DNA of 64,000 nt. Origin: Erinaceus europaeus. Taxonomy: Eukaryota > Chordata > Mammalia > Eulipotyphla > Erinaceidae. A program made the position numbers and the translations under genes. Under the pieces are notes generated by a model, which had not been told where the DNA came from, made no database searches, and worked only from the letters and a program-made list of their open reading frames with translations. Each line of letters starts with the position of its first letter. Position 1 is the first letter of the stretch. The stretch is from contig NC_080171.1 in assembly GCF_950295315.1 (NCBI RefSeq), positions 32,232,361 through 32,296,360 on the forward strand. The letters run 5' to 3'. Below are positions 55,531-64,000 of the stretch, one piece after another.

Positions 55531-56009
55531 GTTAGAATTTTTTAAAAAGTGTCTTTGATGCCAACATCTACAGAGGCAGAAGACAATGAGTCACTGGGGC
55601 TTTTCTATATAGTGAAACAAAATCAGGTGTATTGTCAAACATCACACATGTGCTTTCTGCATACAGAGTCTATAAGCCCTGTTTGGGGACCACACTTAAC
55701 ATCATTCTAAAGATCACAGTGCCTATCAGATTCCTGAAATATTAACGCAAACCAGAAATCCATCCCTGAGGGTTCCCACTGTATTTAACAGATGAGAACT
55801 TGGAAATGACTAGACTAGACTGAGACAAATCAGTAATTTTACCCAATTCTTTGTGTATGGAAAATAGTACAAATGCCAGCCAGTTATTCCATGGTCTGCT
55901 TCAAAACTGCAGATGGCATATCTAATGGGGTGGGGGTGGGGTCAGGCTGTTGCTTCTGTTTTCATTCTTTTCTGTAATCCATAAGGTTGCATAAACATCT
56001 CTATGGCTA

Positions 56010-56275
56010 CATATTTTTATTGCCACCAAGGTGTCTACACAACAGATCCACTATTCCCAGCAGCTCCTGCCCTCCCCCTTTCCCCTTCTTTCTTATGATT
56101 GATAAGACAAGGAAAAATTGAGGGGAGGGAGATAGGAAGAGAGATAGCGAGAGACTCCTATAGCTTCACCACCCATGAAACTTCCTCTCTTCCCCCTGTC
56201 CCCCCCACACAGATGGAGACCTGGGTACTTGCTGGTAACATGTGTGCTCAACCAGGTGCAAACCACCCAGCCCAT
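56010..56275 (-). repeat. SINE family B with module
   Basis: TTGCCACCAAGGTGTCTACAC module, GATAAGACAAGGAAAAATTG, CACCACCCATGAAACTTCC, AACCACCCAGCCC. Confidence 0.72.
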
Positions 56276-56359
56276 CTATGGATATAATCATATTACAAGT
56301 CTTTCATTTATACTTATCAATGTGCAGTTTCCTTACATAATTAATGATAAAGATTTTTT

Positions 56360-57927
56360 CAACTTTTTTTAATGTTTTACATTCAACAGTAAATACAATA
56401 GTTTGTACATGCATAACATTCCCCAGTTTCCCATTTAACAATACAACCCCCACTATGTCATTTATCATCCTTCATGGACCTGTATTCTCCCCACCCATCC
56501 ACCCCAGAGTCTTTTACTTTGGTGTAATACTCCAGTTTCATTTCAGGTTCGACTTGTGTTTTCTTTTCTAATCTTGTTTTTCAACTTCGGCCTGAGAGTG
56601 AGATCACCCCATATTCATCCTTCTGTTTCTGACTTATTTCACTTAACATGAATTTTTCAAGGTCCATCCAAGATCGGCTGAAAATGGTGAAGTCACCATT
56701 TTTTACAGCTGAGTAGTATTCCATTGTGTATATATACCACAACTTGCTCAGCCACTCATCTGTTGTTGGACACCTAGGTTGCTTCCAGGTTTTGGCTATT
56801 ACAAATTGTGCTACCAAGAACATATGTGTACACAGATCTTTTTGGATGGATGTGTTGGGTTCCTTAGGATCTATCCCCAGGAGGGGAATTGCAGGGTCAT
56901 AGGGTAGGTCCATTTCTAGCCTTCTGAGAGTTCTCCAGACTGTTCTCCACAGAGGCTGGACCAATTTACATTCCCACCAGCAGTGCAGGAGGGTTCCTTT
57001 GACCCCACACCCTCTCCAGCATTTGCTGCTGTTACCTTTTCTGATGTATGACATTCTCACAGGAGTGAAGTGATATCTCATTGTTGTCTTGATTTGCATT
57101 TCTCTGACAATCAGAGACTTGGAGCATTTTTTCATGTGTTTCTTGGCCTTTTGGATCTCTTCTGTGGTGAATATTCTGTCCAAGTCCTCCCCCCATTTTT
57201 GGATGGGGTTATTTGTTGTCTTGTTGTTGAGTCTGGCAAGCTCTTTATATATGTTGGTTATTAAACTCTTATCTGATTTATGGCATGTAAAAATCTTCTC
57301 CCATTCTGTGAGGGGTCTCTTGGTTTGGGTAGTGGTTTCTTTTGCTGTGAAGAAACTTTTTAATTTGATGTAGTCCCGTAGGTTTATACTTGCCTTAGTC
57401 TTCTTTGTAATTGGATTCGTTTCATTGAAAATATCTTTAAAAATTATGTGGAAAAGAGTTCTGCCAATATTTTCCTCTAAGTATTTGATAGTTTGTGGTC
57501 TAACATCCAAGTCCTTGATCCACTTGGAATTTACTTTTGTATTTGGTGAAATACAGTGATTCAGTTTCATTCTTCTGCATGTTTCAACCCATTGTTTCCA
57601 ACACCATTTGTTGAAGAGACTCTGCTTTCCCCATGTAATAGTCTGGGCCCCTTTGTCAAAGATTAGATGTCCATAGGTGTGGGGCCTCATTTCTGGGCTC
57701 TCAATTCTATTCCACTGGTCAGTGTGTCTATTCATGTTCCAGTACCAAGCAGTTTTGATGACAATGGCCCTATAATATAGTTTGAGATCTGGGAGTGTGA
57801 TGCCTCCAGTTCTGTTCTTTTTTCTCAAAATTGTATTGGCAATTCTAGGTCTTTTCTGGTTCCAGATAAACATTTGTAGCATATTTTCTATTCTCCTAAA
57901 AAATGTGCTTAGGATCTTGATAGGAAT
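56360..57927 (-). mobile_element. 5'-truncated L1 with target duplication
   Basis: Antisense 3' UTR (56360-56580) and a long ORF2 C-terminal fragment. TGATAAAGATTTTTT occurs at 56345-56359 and 57928-57942 as a target-site duplication. The 3' UTR is short and unlike that of the copies at 13.5 and 39.7 kb, so this is another subfamily. Confidence 0.9.
56581..57927 (-). pseudogene. L1 ORF2 C-terminal fragment, still open
   Basis: About 449 codons without a stop, from just downstream of the reverse transcriptase to the natural end. Landmarks are [62 protein letters not shown]...[17 protein letters not shown] and [15 protein letters not shown]. Endonuclease and reverse transcriptase are absent because of 5' truncation, so the fragment cannot mobilise itself. 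The 5' frame extends a few codons into flanking DNA up to 57966. Confidence 0.88.
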
Positions 57928-57942
57928 TGATAAAGATTTTTT

Positions 57943-58075
57943 TTGGGGTGGGGGGAACCAAAGCACTGCTCAACTCTGACTTATGGTCCTGCTGGGGATT
58001 GAACCTGGGATCTTCGTTTGGTGCCCCAGGCATGAAAATCTTTTTGCATAACCACTATGCTATTTCCCCAGTCCA
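57943..58075 (-). repeat. SINE family C
   Basis: CCAAAGCACTGCTCAACTCTG, GGGATTGAACCTGGGATC, GCTATTTCCCCAGTCC. It follows the L1 target duplication directly. Confidence 0.85.
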
Positions 58076-59664
58076 AGATAAGTTCTTTTAAAATTTTTTT
58101 AAATTAAAAAAATTATTAGTGATTTAGATAATTGCTTTCTATTAAGCTAACTTTGAAGTTTTAATAAAGATTTAGTCTTTGAAAACTGAGTTTTCTTTTC
58201 ACATAATCCATACTGCTGCTATAGTTTTGTCATTGTAGAATAAGATATTCTTTTGGCTTTTCTGATTTTATGCATCCAGTGGAGAAAAATAGGTCATAGA
58301 AAAAACACTGTGACTTTTATGACCTATGACATTTGGTAAGACATCTAAAATAAAATGCTATGTAAGACTTACTATTTATCATTTCTTTAAAAATGTATAG
58401 CTAGAGGTTGACTTGGTAGTGGTCAAAGATAATCATGAGTAATCATGAGGCCATAATACATTTAATTTGTCCCGATGAGAAATTATTACTAACAATAGCA
58501 TGATGCTAAGAGTTGAAATTATACTGGAACATATCCAAGATAATTCCATACTCCTTACACAACCATATACTTTGGATATAATCAAAGTCTTTATAATATA
58601 GTTTAAAGTAGCAACATTTTTTCTGAAAAGACAATATCAAAGTATCAGAAAATAAATCCAAGAAATAGAGATATAAATGTATGCCTGGCCTAGTTATTGA
58701 ATCCCCAAAAGTTGATAATGAAAACCAAAATTTAATTACATTGTTCACCAAAAACAAAACTCCTTGTATAGTTTTGAAATTTCTGATATAACTAATGGGC
58801 TATAAGTCTTGGGTATGGAATCTTTTATTTTTAAAGACATTATTGATATGTGAATTTTTTTGGTGAACTTTCAGCCTTCAAGAACTCTCTATTAATGGAT
58901 GCCAGATTACAGACAAAGCAATTAAAGCTCTAGTGAAGAAGCATGGAAACAGGTAATAATAGTACATTCTCATTTCTTTATCTTACATTTATAAATCAGC
59001 TTACAGAGTACATTCTGAGGTCTTATTTATATTTCACTGCTTTGCGTTTTCATCAAGCACCCACTGGGGTGGCATTATTTGTGCTTGCCAGTTGATTAAA
59101 TTGAAGCCCAGAAGCTCTGAATAGCCTAACTGATACACTCACATTGCCAGCACTGGAGCCTTTCTGTTTTAGTATTCTCTATGTTATAGCATAACTTAAG
59201 GAAACCTCATTAAAATATTTTCCCTAATCATGTGCCAGACTTTCTCCAATGTGATTTGATTTCCACTGTCTTGGGCTGAGTAAATATAAAGCATTTGCCC
59301 ATCTATTCTGGAATGATCGTCAAATGACTATTTATTCAATTGCTATCATTTTCCCATACTCTGGAATATTGGTTACTGTATATCAAACTCAGAACCTCCT
59401 ACTTTCATTTCCATCGTACTACCTCCTGTGCCACTTATTGGTCTGCCCCATATTTTGGGCAAGGAATTATCCACCCAATACTGTAGAATGCCCAGTAGCA
59501 GATAACACACATATGAAGAATTTGTAGAATTAGAGGATACTCAAGGGTATAATGAGGTCTGGCCTCTGTAACCTAAAGGCTCACCAAACAGGACTGTTAG
59601 GAGTCCTCAGATAAAGTGGCATTAGAGACCCATGTCTGGTGTCAGAGTACAATTACTACTATAT
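58076..59664. other. Repeat-poor intron around the 58.9-kb exon
   Basis: No mobile element recognised on either side of the exon; 58953-59664 has no further exon that fits the phase left open. Confidence 0.45.
58875..58952 (+). CDS. FBXL-type gene, single-repeat exon
   Basis: This is a 78-nt exon between TTGGTGAACTTTCAG and the donor CAG|GTAATA. One base completes the Ser codon left by the exon at 51511-51665, 25 codons follow, and two bases remain for the next exon. The product LQELSINGCQITDKAIKALV is one textbook cysteine-type leucine-rich repeat. Together the four exons give a continuous 557-nt reading frame. No further exon of this gene is visible up to 64000, so the rest of the gene lies downstream. 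Confidence 0.83.
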
Positions 59665-60166
59665 TGCTGGGCTAGTGTTGTGGGCGGGAGAGAGGATCCA
59701 GGAATTTGTGGTGGTGTGGTAATACAATTCTTCGTTCAGGCAGACACTCCAGAGTCGGTTGTGAGCACAGCGGGTTAAGCCACGTGGCGCCAAACTGCAA
59801 TGGCCGCCTCCTGCTCTGCACACCAGCCCTTCTCTAAGTCAGGACATGGGAGAGAAAGAGAGTGAAACCAAGAACAGAAGTGGGTTTTATGGGATAAAAC
59901 TGGAAGTGGCAAGTCAGGAATGGCGATGGCTAGGAAAGGGGGTGGAGAAAAGAAAAAGGCACACTGGGACCTTCCTTAGCTACAGTTGCTATGGTTTTAG
60001 CTAGTGGGAATTAGCAATACTCTGAGGGGATAATATGGTGGGGAGGAGACCTTTTGTCATTTATAAGACAAAGCAGAAGATTGGTATGTACATAATAATA
60101 CTAGCATGGAATATGGTGATTTGTGGACCCTGCCAAACTCCACCACATCTGCACAGTTTTCCAACA
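59665..60166 (-). mobile_element. LTR of a second ERV copy
   Basis: TGCTGGGC ... CCAACA termini, 502 bp, followed by the same polypurine motif and internal sequence as the provirus at 48051. Inside, 59750-59810 (GAGCACAGCGGGTTAAGCCACGT region) resembles a family A SINE head. The related LTR at 40992-41468 has a diverged version at the same relative position. No matching second LTR is visible in the window. Confidence 0.75.
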
Positions 60167-60690
60167 TCTCCCCCTTTCTTTTTATCTAATGGCCATAGTA
60201 TCAGGAATGCAGGGTACTTTGTGAGGCAGGGAGTCTGATAAGATGAGGCACACCTTTGGGGTTACTACTGTCCCTCCTTGCTCAACCTCTCAGTAGAGAG
60301 AGAGACTAACAGGATAGACACACTCCTCAGGTTCAAGCCCTGCCAAGCTCAACCACATCCTCACAATTTCCCAACATCTCCATTTTTCTTAATGCCCATA
60401 TATAAATGGGTCAATGTCTGTAAAAGACTCCATTTCTGTCAGAGGAATAGCAGTGTAGGGGTGAACAGAAACCTATATCATGCAGGCGTTTTTAAAAGAA
60501 CTGGAATAAGACAGGGAGTGATAAGTAAGAGTAGCAAGGGACAGGGTGAGACTGAAGAGAGGCCTGGTAAGTGGAGAGGGGATGCCTGATGGGCAGAAAG
60601 GGGGCGCTACCTGATAGGTGGAGGAGTAGGGGCCTGATAGGCCGAGGGGCGAGAGGGGTGATCTGGTGTTGCAGAGTCCCGAGACAGTTT
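60167..60690 (-). mobile_element. ERV internal remnant with duplicated LTR/PPT junction
   Basis: Similar to the 3' internal part of the 48-kb provirus (GAACAGAAACCTATATC, AAAAGAACTGG-ATAAGACA). The junction CTGCCAA-CTC-ACCACAT ... CCAACATCTCC plus a PPT-like stretch occurs at 60130-60190 and again at 60338-60400, 208 bp apart. Short GGCCTGATAGG-type repeats follow at 60560-60660. The element is cut near 60690 by L1 sequence. Confidence 0.68.
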
Positions 60691-61375
60691 CTTCTTTTGA
60701 GATTATCTCATATGTCTCTGTTGTTGTTTTCAGTGTCTCTCAATTTTTTTTTTGATTTTTTTACTTCTTTCTTGGTTTTATCTAATTCATCCCCAGTCTG
60801 GATAATTCTGTTTTCTGCTTCTGTAATTCTGCTCTCCTTTCTCACAGCTTCATTCTTGAGTCTGGCTATTTTTTCTACCTTGCTCATTTACAGTATTAGC
60901 TTGTTCTGGCCTTTTAGCTCAGTTATTTCAGCTTTCAGTTCTTTGATTAACTCATGATAGTACATGTTTTTGTTCAAGGTCTCATTTGTTACTTCCCTCC
61001 AAAGCTTTCCTCACTCCTATGATTAATATACCAATTAATGTTTGGATGCTTTCCTCATTCTTAGTTTCCTCTGCCTTGCTTGGAATTTTTTCTGGGTTCC
61101 TGTCCTGGTTCATTGTTGTAGGGCTTCTTTTTTATTGGACCATATTTTTCGTGTCTTTTATCATTTCTGTCCTGGCTATTGCTCTTCCGGTATGGTGTGG
61201 GGTGACCTCTAGTCTGTTTGTTCCTAGAGAACTAAAGCTAGTAACCTTATTGTCAGACTAAGGATTGGCTATAGGTGTTGTTCTAATGTGATACCACTGC
61301 CACTACCTTTGGAAGATGGGATAAAATGTCCTTTGTGTTCAAATTGAAGTGTGTGATATATGACTAAAACAGTTA
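60691..61375 (-). mobile_element. L1 5' region and ORF1 start, antisense
   Basis: On the minus strand, 60757-60870 encodes an L1 ORF1-type coiled coil (EAVRKESRITEAENRI, DELDKTKKEVKK). Sequence further right up to about 61375 looks like the start of ORF1 and the 5' UTR. It has several stops. It stands head to head with the sense L1 that begins near 61380, as after a 5' inversion with loss of the middle of ORF1. The exact joint is not certain. Confidence 0.6.
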
Positions 61376-61379
61376 CAAC

Positions 61380-62045
61380 AACAACAACAACAAAAGCAAT
61401 ATCAAATAAAACTAATATCCTCCTACAAAAGAGAACACAACTAATCACCACAGGCAACACAAGAACAACTGCAAAATTAAATCTTGATCAAATCATAAAG
61501 AGAGGGGGACAAACAAGGGAAAAAAATATAACAAGAAGTCTGCAATTCAAACAAAACCCAAGCAAGAAACAAAATCCCACTCCCCCAAAGAAAAGCAAAA
61601 ACATGCAATTACAAAAATCAACTATCAAGTATAAATTCAAGAGATAATGGGAAAGAAGAAACCATCAAGCTCATCCTACTATGAAGAGTAGAGCTAATCA
61701 CCAGTCAGTACTACAAGAAAAACAAATCTTGATCATACCAGAGAGAAGGGAAAACAAACAAAAACAAAACAAAACAAAAAAAGAAACCTAACAAACAACC
61801 TGCAAACTAAAGTATACCAAATCAACTACACAAAACCTCCACTGGCCAAAACAAAGCAAAAAAAATAACAAAAAAACAACTATCCAACATAAACTCCAGA
61901 GATAGAGGGAAGAAAGAAAAATAGTTAAAGGAGGCAACCATCACCAAGCCGGCCCTGAAAGAGGTTCTAAAAGACCTCTTATAAACAAAAACATCACTAT
62001 AATACTTGCAATATACCAGAGCAAACAAAAATTTTTTTTTGAACA
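61380..62045 (+). mobile_element. L1 A-rich region before ORF2, with ~250-bp repeats
   Basis: Very A-rich. Two degenerate copies: CTAATCACCA...AAATCTTGATCA at 61441-61495 and again at 61690-61735; ATCAACTATCAAGTATAAATTC at 61618 and CAACTATCCAACATAAACTC at 61877. Periods are about 245-260. It ends with codons for PALKEVLKDLL and a stop, an ORF1-end-like motif, about 60 bp before the ORF2 start. Confidence 0.65.
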
Positions 62046-64000
62046 ATGGCACTACAATACATTAAATCCATAATATCAATAAATGTCAATGGCATAAACT
62101 CACCCATCAAAAGGCACAGGGTGGGGGGATGGATCAGAAAACATAACCCAACCATATGCTGCTTGCAAGAATCCTATCTGTCACAACAAGATAAACAGAG
62201 ACTTAAAGTGAAAGGATGGAAAACTATCAAACAGGCTAACGGACCACAAAAAAGGGCAGGAACAGCCATTCTCATCTCAGACACGATAGATTTTAAATTA
62301 AATAAAGTAATAAAATATAGGCAAGGACATTACATAATGATTAGAGGATCAATCAGCCAAGAAGACTTAACAATTATTAACATCTATGCACCCAATGAGG
62401 GACCATCTAAATACATCAAGCACCTACTGAAAGAATTTCAAAAATACATCAATAGTAATACAATAATAGTGGGAGACTTCAATACCCCACTCTTACACTT
62501 AGAAAGATCAACAAAGCAGAAAACCAATAAAGATACAAGAGAATTGAATGAAGAGATTGACCTAGACCTCTTGGACATTTTCAGACTCCTTCTCCCCCCA
62601 AAACTGGAATACACCTTCTTTTCAAATCCACATAACACATACTCAAGGATAGACCACATGTTAGGCCACAAAGACAGCATCAATAAATTCAAGAGCATTG
62701 AAATCATCCCAAGTATCTTCTCAGACCACAGTGGACTAAAACTAACATTTAACAAAAAACAGAAAATTATTAAAAGTCACAGAATTTGGAAACTAAACAA
62801 CATACTCCTTAAGAACCACTGGGTCAGATACTCACTCAAGCAGGAAATTCAAATGTTCCTGGAAATAAATGAAAATGAAGACACAACCTATCAAAATATT
62901 TGGGACACAGCTAAAGCAGTACTGAGAGGGAAACTCATAGCCATACAATCACATATTAAACACCAAGAAGCTCAAATGAACGACCTTACTGCACACCTCA
63001 AGGACTTAGGGGAAGAGGAACAAAGGAACCCTAAAGCATCCAGAAGGACAGAAATAACTAAAGTTAGAGCAGAAATAAACAACATCAAAAATAAAAGAAC
63101 CATACAAAAGATCAATGAAGCCAAATGTTGGTTCTCTGAAAGATTAAACAAAATTGACAACCCCCTAGCCAGACTCACCAAACAAAAAAGAGAGAAGACT
63201 CAAATTAATAGAATTGTAAACAATGGAGGAGATAACACAACTGACACCACAGAAATCCAGAGAATCCTGCGATACTTCTACAAAGAACTATACGCCACCA
63301 AGCTAGAGAATCTGGAAGAAATGGAACAATTCCTAGAAGCATATGCCCTTCCAAAACTGAACCAAGAAGAACTACAAAATCTAAATGCACCAATCACAGA
63401 CAAAGAAATTGAAACCGTTATTAAGAATCTCCCCAACAACAAAAGTCCTGGACCAGATGGCTTCACAAACAAATTCTACAAAACTTTCAGGAAACAGTTA
63501 AAACCCATACTTCTTAAGCTTTTCCATAAGATTGAAGAAACAGGAATACTCCCTTCCACCTTCTATGCAGCCACATCACACTGATACCAAAAGCTGATAG
63601 GGACAGAACAAAAAAGGAAAACTACAGACCAATATCTCTGATGAACATAGATGCCAAAATATTAAACAAGATCTTAGCCAACTGGATACAGCAACATATC
63701 AAAAAGATTGTTCATCATGACCAAGTGGGATTCATCCCAGGAATGCAAGGCTTGTTCAACATCCATAAGTCAATCAATGTCATTCACCACATCAATAAAA
63801 GCAAAGCCAAAAACCACATGATTATCTCAATAGATGCAGAGAAAGCCTTTGACAAAATCCAACACCCATTCATGCTCAAAACTCTACAAAAAATGGGAAT
63901 AGATGGAAAATTCCTCAAGATAGTGGAGTCTATATATAGCAAACCTACAGCCAACATCATACTCAATGGACAGAAGCTGAAAGCATTCCCCCTCAGATCA
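62046..64000 (+). pseudogene. L1 ORF2, nearly intact, one frameshift, runs off the window
   Basis: ORF2 is the L1 endonuclease and reverse transcriptase. The ATG at 62046 follows the A-rich region. The endonuclease is complete with all catalytic motifs: [33 protein letters not shown] and SDHSGLKL. The linker and start of the reverse transcriptase follow ([10 protein letters not shown]). The frame stops with TGA at 63582-63584. The neighbouring frame continues at once with [27 protein letters not shown] and [13 protein letters not shown] (motif A Asp) to 64000. So one small indel near 63570 kills an otherwise open ORF2. The FADD catalytic loop and the C-terminus lie beyond the window. Confidence 0.88.

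Larger units (their letters stand above)
53666..56009. other. Intron between listed elements
   Basis: 53666-54474 and 55531-56009 are unassigned apart from the AT/GT run. Confidence 0.4.

Noticed and set aside
62046..63584. Host endonuclease (APE-like) gene
   Set aside because: Domain order, A-rich leader and continuation into reverse transcriptase identify it as L1 ORF2.

Overview
This is a window of mammalian nuclear DNA. Three abundant tRNA-derived SINE families (here A, B and C) and a young L1 lineage with a long 3' UTR dominate it. The family A head (TCGGGCGGTAGCGCAGCGGG type) and the family B head (CCAGGTGGTGGCACACCTGG type) are the kind I associate with erinaceid hedgehogs such as Erinaceus. 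That assignment is from memory, not from a search. Nothing suggests bacterial, plasmid or organellar DNA. Almost all open frames are chance frames through SINEs, microsatellites and L1 copies.

The only host gene I can support lies on the + strand. Four exons (3408-3561, 28539-28708, 51511-51665, 58875-58952) have consensus splice sites and matching phases. They encode an F-box followed by cysteine-type leucine-rich repeats, so the product is an FBXL-type substrate receptor of an SCF ubiquitin ligase. Both ends of the gene lie outside the window, and the rest of the window is its introns. I could not settle which FBXL gene it is.

Layout. 0-13 kb: exon 1, many SINEs, a recent 258-bp duplication flanking exon 1, a large pyrimidine microsatellite and a tiny tailless 5S rRNA retrocopy. 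13-16.5 kb: an SDHAF4 processed pseudogene, cut at its stop codon by an L1 with a twin-priming inversion. 17-39 kb: SINE-rich intron with exon 2 and older L1 pieces. 39.7-42.3 kb: an L1 3' UTR that has received a non-L1 LINE with a (GAA)n tail, a solo LTR and a (CCCTTA)n expansion. 47.5-51 kb: a non-autonomous Lys-primed LTR provirus whose 5' LTR was split by an 820-bp inversion; undoing it restores the LTR, the 6-bp target duplication, the host L1 and a SINE. 51.5-59 kb: exons 3 and 4, nested SINEs and a 5'-truncated L1 with target duplications. 59.7-64 kb: a second LTR element, then a nearly intact L1 ORF2 running off the end.

Nothing here looks like an undescribed pathway. The most unusual items are the GAA-tailed LINE fragment (possible horizontal transfer) and the provirus with its reconstructable inversion.
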